Shown here one piece after another: positions 8,244 to 16,762 of a stretch of DNA of 64,000 nt. Within the stretch, counting starts at the first letter, position 1. Each line of letters starts with the position of its first letter. Position numbers and translations under genes: made by a program. The stretch spans positions 8,990,001 through 9,054,000 of the forward strand of contig NZ_JACHMF010000001.1 in assembly GCF_014204895.1 (NCBI RefSeq). The letters are read 5' to 3'. The DNA comes from Paractinoplanes abujensis. GTDB taxonomy: Bacteria > Actinomycetota > Actinomycetes > Mycobacteriales > Micromonosporaceae. Under the pieces are notes generated by a model that was given only the letters and a program-made list of their open reading frames with translations, was not told the origin of the DNA and did no database searches.

Positions 8244-8915
8244 TCAGGCGGCCGGCGTGCTCCACATGGCGGTGAAGGCGGCCGCCTCCCCGGCCAGCCA
8301 CGTCTCGATGTCGGTGGGCTTGGTCGCCGGGTCGAGGCGGTGGACCTGACCCCGGCGCAGGTCGACCAGGACGGGGTCGGCGTTGGGCAGGATCTGGTCC
8401 ATGTGGCGGGCCATCAGGTGCAGCATGGCCGTTGTCAGCTCGGGCGAGGGCGGGGCCTCGTCGAAGTGCAGACGGACCGCCTCGCGGCGGCCGTCCTCGT
8501 ACTTCAGGCCGAAGTGGGGGTTGATCTTCACGACCAGCGGGCCCACCGAGGCCAGGGCGTCGCGGGTCTGGGCCAGGCCGACCTGGGCGGGGTCGCCCAG
8601 TGATGCCAAGTACGTCTTGGCGCCGGCGCTGACCGACTCGTAGAGCGGCTTCCACCTGTCTTTGACCAGGTCGACCACGCCGGACAGGTAGCTGCCGCCG
8701 GTGCGGAACGCGATGTCGGCCTTGAGCGCCTTGACGAGCTGGCCGTGCGGGTTGAAGCCGGACCGGCGCTCGCGGGCGCGACGCAGGCCGCCGACGAATG
8801 TGGCCTTGGCCGGGCCGGTGCGGGTCACGTACCGGGTGAAGCCGAGCATGGTCGCGTAGGGCGGGATGACGGGCACGGGGTTGGTCGAGGGAACACTCAG
8901 GACGGACGCGGTCAC
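8244..8915 (-). CDS. conserved-looking hypothetical protein, 223 aa
   Basis: The GTG start has a good ribosome site (AGGAGA, 5 bases upstream on the minus strand). The soluble protein has a hydrophobic, Pro-rich N-terminus (residues 1-25) too weak for a clear signal peptide. A basic stretch GLRRARERRSGFNPHG follows, then mixed alpha/beta character with DPVLVDLRRGQVHRL near the end. No Cys or known motif is present. It is monocistronic, with a strong hairpin after its stop, and is divergent from the gene at 9074. I do not recognise the family. Confidence 0.65.
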   Translation of the reverse strand: MTASVLSVPSTNPVPVIPPYATMLGFTRYVTRTGPAKATFVGGLRRARERRSGFNPHGQLVKALKADIAFRTGGSYLSGVVDLVKDRWKPLYESVSAGAKTYLASLGDPAQVGLAQTRDALASVGPLVVKINPHFGLKYEDGRREAVRLHFDEAPPSPELTTAMLHLMARHMDQILPNADPVLVDLRRGQVHRLDPATKPTDIETWLAGEAAAFTAMWSTPAA

Positions 8916-9073
8916 GTCGATCTCCTAACTGGCCACAACACGATCCGAGGCGCGTTTGACACGCCGAAGATCAGCAGCTCACAGGCCCTTTTCGTACATA
9001 CATTCTAATCGACGGGTACGACATTCCCAAGTGCGCGGCCGCGTACCCTGCGAGGCTGACGAGCGGAGATCAC

Positions 9074-10090
9074 ATGCCCCTGACGAACCCCTGGCTCGCC
9101 GAGCCGATGCCCGCCGGACGGCTGCCCCGGGAGCGCCTCGAGGAGCGCATCCTCAACCTGCTGTCGTCGCAGAACATGTGCGTGCTGGCGACCACCGGCC
9201 CCGGCGGCGCGCTGGCCACGCCGGTGCGCTACTCCTCGCTCGGCTTCGCGGTCATGTTCACCGCCGCGCCCCGTTCGCCCAAGGTGCGCAACCTCGAAGC
9301 CGACCCGCGTGTCTCGATCGGCGTCTTCGCCCCGTTGACCGGGCTGGCCGCCAGCCGCGGGGCGCAGGTTTTCGGCGAGGCCCGTGTCCTGCCGCCCGGC
9401 GACCCCGGGCGCGAGCGCTACTGGGCGGCGTTCCGCTGGGAGAACGAGCACGTCGAGCGGGGCCGCCCGCTCACCGAGCCACCCCGCGACACCCTGATCG
9501 TCGTCGAGGCCACCCGCATCGTCTACACCGAGCACTGGCTGCGCCGCGAGGGCTTCGCCGCGCGCCAGTTCTGGAGGGCCCACGTGGAGCAGAGACAAGA
9601 CCCGATCAAAATTTCCCCGTACGACGTGAGCTGGCCCGACGCCTTCGAGCAGCAGCGCTCGCGGGTCGAGGAGGCGCTGGCCCCGTGGCTGGCGGGCCCG
9701 GTGGAGCACATCGGCAGCACGTCCGTGCCGGGCCTGCCGGCCAAGCCCATCATCGACATGGCCGCGCGCGTCCCCTCGTACGGGGAAACGGGTGTGATCG
9801 AGGCGATGGCCGCCATCGGGTGGGTGCACGCCCCCGAACCGGGTGACGTCGCGGCCCGCAAGTGGTCGTTCTGCTTCCCGAGCATCGCGCGCCGCACCCA
9901 CCACCTGCACGTCTACGAGACCGCGGCGTCCGCGTGGCCGCGGCTGCTGGCCTTCCGCGATCACCTGCGCGCACACCCGGAGGACGCCGCCGAGTACGCG
10001 CGGCTCAAGCTGTCGCTGGCCGAGGCCGATCCGGACGACCGTCCGCGCTACCGGGCCGGCAAGGCGCCGTTCATCGAGCGCCTGTCGTGA
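9074..10090 (+). CDS. fusion: PPOX-type FMN-binding oxidase domain plus GrpB (UPF0157) nucleotidyltransferase-like domain
   Basis: Two domains that are normally separate share one 338-residue chain. Residues about 10-165 look like the pyridoxamine 5'-phosphate oxidase split-barrel family (CVLATTGPGGALATPVRY, SPKVRNLEADPRVSIGV). Residues about 176-338 are a complete GrpB domain (EHIGSTSVPGLPAKPIIDMA, RTHHLHVYE, YARLKLSLA). GrpB has the nucleotidyltransferase fold and no firmly assigned substrate. A good ribosome site (CGGAGA) precedes the ATG. The stop overlaps the next start (GTGA), coupling it to a second fusion protein and an esterase. No frameshift is visible at the junction, so the fusion looks genuine. 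Confidence 0.85.
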   Translation: MPLTNPWLAEPMPAGRLPRERLEERILNLLSSQNMCVLATTGPGGALATPVRYSSLGFAVMFTAAPRSPKVRNLEADPRVSIGVFAPLTGLAASRGAQVFGEARVLPPGDPGRERYWAAFRWENEHVERGRPLTEPPRDTLIVVEATRIVYTEHWLRREGFAARQFWRAHVEQRQDPIKISPYDVSWPDAFEQQRSRVEEALAPWLAGPVEHIGSTSVPGLPAKPIIDMAARVPSYGETGVIEAMAAIGWVHAPEPGDVAARKWSFCFPSIARRTHHLHVYETAASAWPRLLAFRDHLRAHPEDAAEYARLKLSLAEADPDDRPRYRAGKAPFIERLS

Positions 10091-11196
10091 CGGCGACCGT
10101 CCGCCCGCGGCGCGACGACGATCTGCCCGCCTGCGCCGACGCGTTGCGTCAGGTCCACACAGCCGATGCCTACCCCCTGAACTGGCCCGGCGATCCGCAG
10201 GCCTGGCTCACCCCGCACACGGCGGCGTGGGTGGCCGAGCAGGACGCCCTGATCGTCGGGCACGTGGCCGTCCTCGACGACGAGGTGACGCGGCTGTTCG
10301 TCGTCCCCGAGGCCCGCCGCCACGGCATCGCGGGCGCGCTGCTGGCCGAGGCCCGCGCCTGGGCCGCCCGCCACCACCGCGTGCTGACACTCACCGTGGT
10401 GGCCGCCGGCCGGTCCCCGGCGATCACGTTCTACGAGTCCACCGGTTGGCGTCACACCCGTACGACGGTCGCCGGCTGGTCCGCTCCGGACGGCGGCCCG
10501 GTCGAGCTGCGCCACTACGTGGACGTGCCGGCCGTGCACGAGTTCGCCGACGCGCTGCGCGGGCTGGGCCGGGTCACGGATCTGTTCGTGGCTGGTTCGC
10601 TGGCGACGGGCGACTACATCCCGTACGTGAGCGACCTCGACCTGGTCGCGATCACCGACGGGCCCGTGGATCGAGGGTTGATCGAGGAGGTCCATCGGCG
10701 GGTGGGGCCGGGGTACCAGCTGGGATGCGTCTATGTCGATGCGGCCCTGATCGACGACGTCGGGGTGCGGCACCCGACGTGGACGCACGGGCAGCTGGTG
10801 GAGCGGATCCTCTCCGGGATCACGCGCGCGGAACTGGCCGGTCACGGGTACGCGGTCTTCGGCCGCCCGCCGGGCGAGGTCGTGCCGCCGGTCGACGTGC
10901 GCGCGGCCGCCCGGGCCGAGCTCGCCGGCTACTGGAGGTGGGCGGCGCGACGGCCGTACCTCTGGTGGAACCCGATGATGGCTGACCTCGGGCTGACCTC
11001 GATGGCCCGTGCGCGTCACGCTCTCGCGTACGGGGAACTCCTGACCAAGACGGCCGCGATCGAACACGCCGCGGCGCCGGAGTGGCTCAAGCAGCAGTTG
11101 CGGGAGCGCCGGCGGAACCGGCCCGTGACCTCGCCCCGGCTGCGGGCGGGGTGGATCGCCTGGCGGGACGCGGAGCGGACGACGAGACTGGGTTGA
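10087..11196 (+). CDS. fusion: GNAT acetyltransferase plus Pol-beta-type nucleotidyltransferase
   Basis: A 369-residue two-domain enzyme. Residues 1-155 form a GNAT domain with the acetyl-CoA motif FVVPEARRHGIAGALLAEAR and the ending ITFYESTGWRHTRT. Residues about 165-369 form a nucleotidyltransferase of the kind seen in aminoglycoside adenylyltransferases, with VAGSLATGDYIPYVSDLDLV (GS plus DLD metal ligands). The helical C-terminal half includes HALAYGELLTKTAAIEH. Both folds occur in antibiotic-modifying enzymes, so a small-molecule or drug-modifying role is plausible but inferred. The start is the GTG overlapping the previous stop, and the stop overlaps the next ATG. Confidence 0.8.
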   Translation: MTATVRPRRDDDLPACADALRQVHTADAYPLNWPGDPQAWLTPHTAAWVAEQDALIVGHVAVLDDEVTRLFVVPEARRHGIAGALLAEARAWAARHHRVLTLTVVAAGRSPAITFYESTGWRHTRTTVAGWSAPDGGPVELRHYVDVPAVHEFADALRGLGRVTDLFVAGSLATGDYIPYVSDLDLVAITDGPVDRGLIEEVHRRVGPGYQLGCVYVDAALIDDVGVRHPTWTHGQLVERILSGITRAELAGHGYAVFGRPPGEVVPPVDVRAAARAELAGYWRWAARRPYLWWNPMMADLGLTSMARARHALAYGELLTKTAAIEHAAAPEWLKQQLRERRRNRPVTSPRLRAGWIAWRDAERTTRLG

Positions 11197-11936
11197 TGGC
11201 CTTGATCCACGTGGACTTCTCCAGCGCATCGCTCGATCTGAGCACCTCCATGACGGTGGTGCTGCCGCAGCAGGGCGCCACCCCGCCGCCCGTGCTCTAT
11301 CTGCTGCACGGTCTCACCGACGACCACACGGCGTGGACCCGCTACACGTCGATCGAACGGTACGCCTACGACCACAACCTGGCCGTCGTCATGCCTCAGG
11401 TGCATCGCAGCTTCTACGCCGACGAGGCGTACGGGATGAAGTTCTGGACTTTCCTCTCCGACGAGCTGCCGGGGCTGGTGCACCGGTTCTTCCGGCTGAG
11501 CGACAAGCGTGAGCAGACGTACGTGGCCGGGTTGTCCATGGGCGGCTACGGCGCCTTCAAGTGGGCGTTGCGGCAGCCCGAACGGTTCGCCGCCGCGGTC
11601 AGCCTGTCGGGCGCGCTCGACCTGTCGTGGCTGCAGCAGAAGGACGACCGGCCGCATATCCGCGAGGTGATGCAGCGGGTCTTCGCCGGTCGTGATGTGA
11701 CCGGCACCGACGACGACCTGCTGCACCTGATCGAGCACGCCGACAAGGCCACCCTGCCCCGGCTGATGCTGCGCTGCGGCACGGGCGACCACCTGTTCGA
11801 GCAGAACGAACGCTTCGTACACGCCTGTGCCCGCGCCGGCATCCCGCTGGACAGCGAGTTCGAGCCGGGCGGGCACGAGTGGTCGTTCTGGGACAGGCAC
11901 ATCCCGCGGGCGCTGGACTTCGTGACGAGGCCTTAG
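11196..11936 (+). CDS. alpha/beta-hydrolase esterase, esterase D / S-formylglutathione hydrolase-like
   Basis: A 246-residue hydrolase of the putative esterase family. The nucleophile Ser lies in GLSMGGYGAF, the acid is probably Asp in RCGTGDHLFEQN, and the His lies in GGHEWSFWD. An oxyanion-hole stretch is YLLHGLTDDHTAW. There is no signal peptide, so it is intracellular. The ATG overlaps the preceding TGA by one base, completing a coupled trio with the two fusion proteins. Its stop overlaps the convergent PAC2 gene by 4 bp. Natural substrates of this family vary and cannot be assigned here. Confidence 0.85.
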   Translation: MALIHVDFSSASLDLSTSMTVVLPQQGATPPPVLYLLHGLTDDHTAWTRYTSIERYAYDHNLAVVMPQVHRSFYADEAYGMKFWTFLSDELPGLVHRFFRLSDKREQTYVAGLSMGGYGAFKWALRQPERFAAAVSLSGALDLSWLQQKDDRPHIREVMQRVFAGRDVTGTDDDLLHLIEHADKATLPRLMLRCGTGDHLFEQNERFVHACARAGIPLDSEFEPGGHEWSFWDRHIPRALDFVTRP

Positions 11937-12844
11937 CTCTCGTTCTCGCGGCGCTGCTGCTCGGCCAGGAACCGTTCCAGCTCGGCGCCCAGCTCGTCCG
12001 CGGTGGGCAGCGGCCGGTCGTTGTCGGCCAGCAGGTTGCCCTCGCGGCCGCGCAGGAACGCGTCGTACTGCGCCTCGAGCGACGACACCAGACGGGCGGC
12101 CTGCTCGTCGTCGGCGACCTGCTTGTCCACGTCCTCCCGGACGACCTTGGCCGCCTCGCGCAGCTCCCCGGTCGGCAGGGCCAGGCCCGTGGTGGCCGAC
12201 ACCGAGTCGAGCAGCAGCTCGGCCGCGGCCGGGTAGGTGGTCTGGGCCAGATAGTGCGGCACGTGCGCGGCGAAGCCCATGGCGTCGTGGTCGTTCTCAC
12301 CCAGGCGGAACTCGAGCAGGTTGCCGACGCTGGCCGGCACCTGCACCTTCTGCAGCCACGGCTCGCGGTCGCCCAGCAGTGCCTTGTCGGTGGCGTGGGC
12401 GGTGACACTGACCGGGCGGGTGTGCGGCACGGCCATCGGGATGGCGTTGAGGCCCACGGTCAGCCGGACGCCGAACCGCTCGACCAGGCCGGTCACGGCG
12501 GCGATGAAACGCTCCCACTGCAGGTCGGGCTCGGGCCCGGCGAGCAGCAGGAACTCGGTGCCGAGCTGGTCGCGCACGAGGTGCAGGGCCAGGCTGGGCT
12601 GCTCGTAGCTGACCCAGTGGTCCTCGTCGAAGATCATCGGAGGGCGGCGGGAACGGTAGTCGAGCAGCTGGTCGAGGTCGAACGTGGCGACGAGCTGGCT
12701 GTCCAGCCGCTCCAGCAGGTTCTCGCGCGCGAGCTGGATCGCCGAGCCCGCGTCGACGAAACCGGTGAGCGCCTGGACCAGCACCGGCTCGTCCAGCTCC
12801 GGCAGGTCGTCGGCCAGCTCGTAGAGCTCGTTGGGGTCGAGCAC
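11933..12844 (-). CDS. PAC2 family protein
   Basis: A 303-residue protein of the PAC2 (proteasome assembly chaperone 2-like) family, common and single-copy in actinobacteria. The N-terminal signature is VQALTGFVDAGSAI. Other conserved parts are YRSRRPPMIFDEDHW, LLLAGPEPDLQWERF and GLNAIPMAVPHTRPV. The C-terminal third is acidic and helical. The GTG start has CAGGAGG seven bases upstream. Members associate with proteasome biology in eukaryotes; the bacterial role is not settled. It is convergent with the esterase gene (4-bp overlap) and lies downstream of the GGDEF-EAL gene start region on the same strand. Confidence 0.85.
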   Translation of the reverse strand: MLDPNELYELADDLPELDEPVLVQALTGFVDAGSAIQLARENLLERLDSQLVATFDLDQLLDYRSRRPPMIFDEDHWVSYEQPSLALHLVRDQLGTEFLLLAGPEPDLQWERFIAAVTGLVERFGVRLTVGLNAIPMAVPHTRPVSVTAHATDKALLGDREPWLQKVQVPASVGNLLEFRLGENDHDAMGFAAHVPHYLAQTTYPAAAELLLDSVSATTGLALPTGELREAAKVVREDVDKQVADDEQAARLVSSLEAQYDAFLRGREGNLLADNDRPLPTADELGAELERFLAEQQRRENES

Positions 12845-12902
12845 GTCGAGGCCTCCTGTGTTCCGTTAAGGGGTAAAACCTGCGAACAACCCGGCCCGGG
12901 GA

Positions 12903-15239
12903 TTAATTCCGGGCACTCGTCGATCTTGCCAACTCGCCGTCGCGGAGGCGCGAGCGCACCTCGGCCGGCGGCAGCGGGCGGGAGAAGTGATACCCCTGTG
13001 CGAAACGGTAGCCCAGTTGGTAAAGGGTGTCGGCCTGCGCGGCGGTCTCCACGCCCTCGGCCACGGCCTTGAGGTGCAGGCCGTCGGTGATCTGAATCAT
13101 GGCGGTGGCGATCACCGCCTCCTCCGAGGCGCCGCCGATGCCGGCCACGAAGGACTTGTCGACCTTGAGCGTGTTGGCCGGCACCGTCCGCAGCAGGCCC
13201 AGCGACGAGTGGCCGGTGCCGAAGTCGTCCAGCGCCACCTTCACGCCGAGCTTGACGATCTCCAGCAGCGTGTCCAGCGCCACACCGCCGTCGAACACCG
13301 CGGTCTCGGTCACCTCCACCACGAGCCGGTCCGGGCTGACCCCCGAGAACGAGAGCGCCTCGCGCACCTCGTCCGCGAAGCCGGGTTCGCGCAGCTGCCG
13401 GGCCGACACGTTGACACCCAGCTCGCGCGGCGCGACCCCGGGCCCGAACTCGGCGTCCCAGGCGGCCAGCTGACCCAGCGCGGTGTGCAGGATCCAGGTG
13501 CCCAGCGGCACGATCAGGCCGGTGCGCTCGGCGATCGGGATGAACAGGTCGGGCCCGACGAAGCCGCGCTCGGGGTGCGGCCAGCGGATCAGCGTCTCCA
13601 GGCCGGTCCACTTGCCGTCGGGCAGCCGCACGATCGGCTGGTAGGCCAGGGTGAGCTGCCTTGCGGCGAAGGCGTGGCTCAGCTCGGCCCCGAGTTTCTG
13701 GTCGGCCTCGTGGGTGCGCTCGAGCGCCTCGTCGTACACCGCGAACTGGGCCTTGCCGTTGTCTTTGGCGTAGTACATCGCGATGTCGGCGCGGCGCAGC
13801 AGCTCGGCCGCGGTGGCGCCGGGCCATGCCTCGGCCAGACCGGTGCTGGCCCGGGCCAGCAGCTGGTGACCGGAGACCTTGAACGGCACCGCCATCGCCT
13901 CGTCGAGCCGGGCCAGCAGGGCGAGCGCCTCGTCGCCGGTCAGGCCGGGCAGCAGGATGCCGAACTCGTCGCCGCCGAGCCGGGCCGGCAGGTCCGAGGC
14001 GCGCAACGTGGCCCGCAGGCGCTGGGCGATCGTCTCCAGGAAGGCGTCGCCGACCGCGTGCCCGAGCCGGTCGTTGATGGTCTTGAAGTCGTCCAGGTCG
14101 ACCATGGCCAGGCAGAGCGGTTCGCCCGCGGCCAGCATCTCGTCGGCCGACTGCTCGAACAGAACCCGGTTGGCCAGGCCGGTCAGGCCGTCGTGGGTGG
14201 CCCGGTGCTTCAGCTCGTCCTGATAGTCGTTGAGCTGGTTGAGCTGCTGGTCGACGCGCTGCAGGAGGCGGCCGTTGTCACGCAGGGCGCCGATCTGGCG
14301 AGCGACGACCAGGGCGGTGAGCCCGGTGGCGGCCGCCGCGACGACCGCGACGGTGCGGCTGGAGTCGCTGCTGACGCGCAGCAGCAGGGCGTCGGTGGCG
14401 GCCACCGCGGCGTACGGGACCAGGCTGAACAGCCGCCGCTTGGGGGCTCGGGCCGGCATGCCCGCGGCCCGCCGGTGCCGGTCGGCGGCGAGCGTGACGC
14501 ACAGCATGGTGGCCGGGACGAAGATCTGCGAGCCGCTGAGCCCGGGCCCGGCCTCGAACACGAGCGGGAACAACCCGCCGCCGATCGTGCCCACCGCCGC
14601 CGCGGCAGCGAACCAGCGCAGCGTGCCGGGCTCCAGCCCGCCCATGCCGGTCGTCGCGACCTTGACCATGGCCAGGGCCACGATCAGTCCGAGCACGGCC
14701 AGCAGGAGCATCGGGACGGTTGTTCCCTGGGCGTCGCCCGCGTTGCCCGCCCGGTCGGTGAAATACCAGGCGAAGACGGTGACGGTGACGGTGATGGTGA
14801 GCGCGTCGAGGACAAACCGCACGCTGGCGCCTTGACGGCCCAGAGGCAGCCGCAGGAGCGCCCAGACGATCACGACGATGGCCGCGGCGTAGCAGATCGA
14901 ACTCACCAGGTCGTGTTGTTGCAGCGGAACCCGCTCGGGGGCGACCACCGACAGCCGGGCGTCGCCGACGTTGCCGGCGGCCACGAAAACGGCGCAGAGT
15001 GCGATCGACCGCCACAGCCGCTGGGCCGGGCGGTCCCGCCGGGCCAGGCGAGCCGTCTGCCAGCATGAGACGGCCGTCACACAACAGATCACGAGGCCCG
15101 GAAGCCAGCCCCAAGCCGGGCTGAACACCTGATGCGTCGCGTTGACGGCATAGAGCACGATGGCGGTGACCAGCATGAAGACGCCGGTCGCCAGCATCGG
15201 CGTCAGGCTCAGGCGAGCCGCGGTGCGTTCTTCCGTCAC
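12903..15239 (-). CDS. membrane-anchored GGDEF-EAL cyclic-di-GMP enzyme
   Basis: This bifunctional diguanylate cyclase/phosphodiesterase has an N-terminal membrane region of about nine segments (residues 10-310). A linker helix, a GGDEF domain (RLGGDEFGILLPG intact, preceded by RATHDGLTGLANR) and an EAL domain follow. The EAL signature is GLETLIRW, with Thr for Ala; the catalytic Glu remains. DDFGTGHSSL, the NVSARQL motif and AEGVET are also intact, so both activities are possible. The start is uncertain: the GTG at 15239 gives a natural N-terminus, and a GTG at 15278 or a TTG at 15323 would add residues. It is divergent from the EcsC gene, with two palindromes between them. Confidence 0.88.
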   Translation of the reverse strand: MTEERTAARLSLTPMLATGVFMLVTAIVLYAVNATHQVFSPAWGWLPGLVICCVTAVSCWQTARLARRDRPAQRLWRSIALCAVFVAAGNVGDARLSVVAPERVPLQQHDLVSSICYAAAIVVIVWALLRLPLGRQGASVRFVLDALTITVTVTVFAWYFTDRAGNAGDAQGTTVPMLLLAVLGLIVALAMVKVATTGMGGLEPGTLRWFAAAAAVGTIGGGLFPLVFEAGPGLSGSQIFVPATMLCVTLAADRHRRAAGMPARAPKRRLFSLVPYAAVAATDALLLRVSSDSSRTVAVVAAAATGLTALVVARQIGALRDNGRLLQRVDQQLNQLNDYQDELKHRATHDGLTGLANRVLFEQSADEMLAAGEPLCLAMVDLDDFKTINDRLGHAVGDAFLETIAQRLRATLRASDLPARLGGDEFGILLPGLTGDEALALLARLDEAMAVPFKVSGHQLLARASTGLAEAWPGATAAELLRRADIAMYYAKDNGKAQFAVYDEALERTHEADQKLGAELSHAFAARQLTLAYQPIVRLPDGKWTGLETLIRWPHPERGFVGPDLFIPIAERTGLIVPLGTWILHTALGQLAAWDAEFGPGVAPRELGVNVSARQLREPGFADEVREALSFSGVSPDRLVVEVTETAVFDGGVALDTLLEIVKLGVKVALDDFGTGHSSLGLLRTVPANTLKVDKSFVAGIGGASEEAVIATAMIQITDGLHLKAVAEGVETAAQADTLYQLGYRFAQGYHFSRPLPPAEVRSRLRDGELARSTSARN

Positions 15240-15298
15240 ACTCCGGGTAATCGGTACAACAGATCTCAGGTTGAGCACTACGAGCCATGAAGGGTCGC

Positions 15299-15316
15299 GT
15301 GCACGTGCATGTGCAC
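15299..15316. promoter_or_regulatory. 18-bp near-perfect palindrome in a divergent intergenic region
   Basis: GTGCACGTG followed by CATGTGCAC: the 9-bp arms pair at 8 of 9 positions. It lies between the GGDEF-EAL gene (minus) and the EcsC gene (plus) and could be a dimeric regulator site for either. Confidence 0.4.
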
Positions 15317-15330
15317 GGCACAATGGAACA

Positions 15331-15340
15331 GGAACGTTCC
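15331..15340. promoter_or_regulatory. perfect 10-bp palindrome GGAACGTTCC
   Basis: It lies 23 bp before the EcsC GTG start and 15 bp beyond the 18-bp palindrome. A second GGAAC half-like element directly precedes it. It may be an operator; no regulator is encoded nearby. Confidence 0.3.
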
Positions 15341-15362
15341 CTTCCCCCCTCGGAGCGATCTG

Positions 15363-16085
15363 GTGACCGACTCAGCAAACTCGTCCGACGTGATCACCGA
15401 CAACGGCGCCGACGCGCCTCCCGGCTCCCTCTGGCAGCGGATGAAGGCCGATCCGCAATATGCGCCGGAACACCTCGCGCTCGAGGCGGTCCGCCGGCTC
15501 GGGCCCGAGGCCGCCGCCTGGGCCGAGCGTGCGCGGGCCGACAATCCGGACCGCACACCCGACCAGCTGGCCGACATCGCGATCAAGCGATTCACCAACC
15601 TCGCCCGCATCTCGGGCGCGGTCTCCGGCGCCACCGGCCTGCCCGGCGCTGTGCTCGACGTGGGTGTGCTGGCCTGGAACCAGGCGCGCATGGTGCTGCA
15701 CATCGCGGCCGTCTACGGCCACGACCCGTCTGCCCCCGAGCGCGCGACCGACCTGCTGGTGCTGCAGCGCGTGCACAAGGTGGCCCAGACGGCCCGCCTG
15801 GCGCTGGGCGTGGCGGCCGGCCGCGAACGGGCCGAGCAGCTGTTCGCCGGGGCGGGCAACCGTCCGCTGAGCGGCGTGATGCTGCGGCTGGGCGTCAAAC
15901 TGGCCCAGATGGCGGGCATCCGCGCCGCCAAGCGCATGTTCGCCAAGGTCATCCCGGGCGCCTCGATAGTGCTGGGCACCTGGGTCAATTCGGCCGCCAC
16001 CAAGGATCTGGCCCGCCGCTCCCGCGAGCAGTTCAAACAAGCGCCCGCGCCGCCCGAGAGGTCATTGAGCCCAGGCCGGCAGTAA
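15363..16085 (+). CDS. EcsC family protein
   Basis: A 240-residue protein of the EcsC family, named after a Bacillus ABC-transporter-associated protein of unknown biochemical role. Hallmarks are the helical segment DIAIKRFTNLARISGAVSGA, the Gly-rich stretch TGLPGAVLDVGVLAWNQARM, and the C-terminal VIPGASIVLGTWVNSAATKD. The last two are amphipathic or membrane-interacting. The GTG at 15363 is chosen because GGAG lies nine bases upstream. An upstream TTG/ATG frame adds a Pro-rich stretch without a ribosome site. It is divergent from the GGDEF-EAL gene. Confidence 0.75.
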   Translation: MTDSANSSDVITDNGADAPPGSLWQRMKADPQYAPEHLALEAVRRLGPEAAAWAERARADNPDRTPDQLADIAIKRFTNLARISGAVSGATGLPGAVLDVGVLAWNQARMVLHIAAVYGHDPSAPERATDLLVLQRVHKVAQTARLALGVAAGRERAEQLFAGAGNRPLSGVMLRLGVKLAQMAGIRAAKRMFAKVIPGASIVLGTWVNSAATKDLARRSREQFKQAPAPPERSLSPGRQ

Positions 16086-16177
16086 CCGAGACCACCGGCC
16101 CCGGTCAGCCGGGCCTAAGCATTCCGCCGGCGCGGACGAACGGAGTTCTTGACATCGCCGGACGGAAGGGGCTGCTT

Positions 16178-16762
16178 GTGGGTCGTCGTTGGCTGGGGCT
16201 TCTCGTGGTCGTGCCGCTCGCGCTCGTGCTGAGCGGCTGCGGCCAGGACTCGTCGTCGAAGCAGGCCGAGGACGCAGCAGCGGGCAAGTCGTGGGTCGTC
16301 GTCGCGAACGGCAGCGCCACGCCGTCGCCCGCGCCGAGCCGGGCCACGGGCACGGCCACTCCGTTCCCCACCGGCTTCCTGCCGCTGCCGACGAGCACGC
16401 CGGCGCCCACGCCGACCGGCAGCTACTCGTGCCCGCCGGTGAAGAACCAGATCATCAACGGCGCCGACGCCACCGCGGGCACCACCAGCGGCACGGTGAC
16501 CTGGTACAACCCGGCCACCACGGACATCGTCGAATACCGGATCACGGCGATCAGCCAGGACGCCCTGATCGGCAATCAGCGCGACATCGGCTGGACCGTC
16601 GTCACGCCCGGCGCCACCTGCGGCTACATGACGGCCACGATCGTCGGGCTGGACCGCGACACCCGCTACGTGTTCTCGGTCGACGCGGTCACGACCCGCT
16701 CCGACAGCGACGCGACGTACGGCAAGACCATCGCCCGTTCCCGCGTGGTCAAGACGTCCTGA
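16178..16762 (+). CDS. lipoprotein with a fibronectin type III-like domain
   Basis: A 194-residue secreted lipoprotein. The signal peptide ends in a lipobox LVLSGC with the modified Cys at residue 21. A Pro/Thr/Ser linker follows (about residues 45-85), then a beta-rich domain of FnIII character (GTVTWYNPATTDIVEYRITA, RDTRYVFSVDAVTTRS). The GTG at 16178 has GGAAGGGG 7 bases upstream. An open frame further upstream is a shadow of the EcsC gene. It overlaps the convergent reductase gene by 14 bp. It is probably a cell-surface binding protein, but the ligand is unknown. Confidence 0.75.
   Translation: MGRRWLGLLVVVPLALVLSGCGQDSSSKQAEDAAAGKSWVVVANGSATPSPAPSRATGTATPFPTGFLPLPTSTPAPTPTGSYSCPPVKNQIINGADATAGTTSGTVTWYNPATTDIVEYRITAISQDALIGNQRDIGWTVVTPGATCGYMTATIVGLDRDTRYVFSVDAVTTRSDSDATYGKTIARSRVVKTS

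Noticed and set aside
7734..8603. 289-codon plus-strand frame over the gap after the GNAT gene
   Set aside because: It runs antisense to the broken coiled-coil gene and to the 223-residue gene, which has a ribosome site and terminator.
12987..15068. 693-codon open frame on the plus strand
   Set aside because: Antisense shadow of the GGDEF-EAL gene; composition typical of complementary frames in high-GC DNA.
16148..16153. TTGACA resembling a -35 box before the lipoprotein gene
   Set aside because: The matching -10 would fall at or inside the ribosome site and start codon, and no TANNNT sequence is found there.
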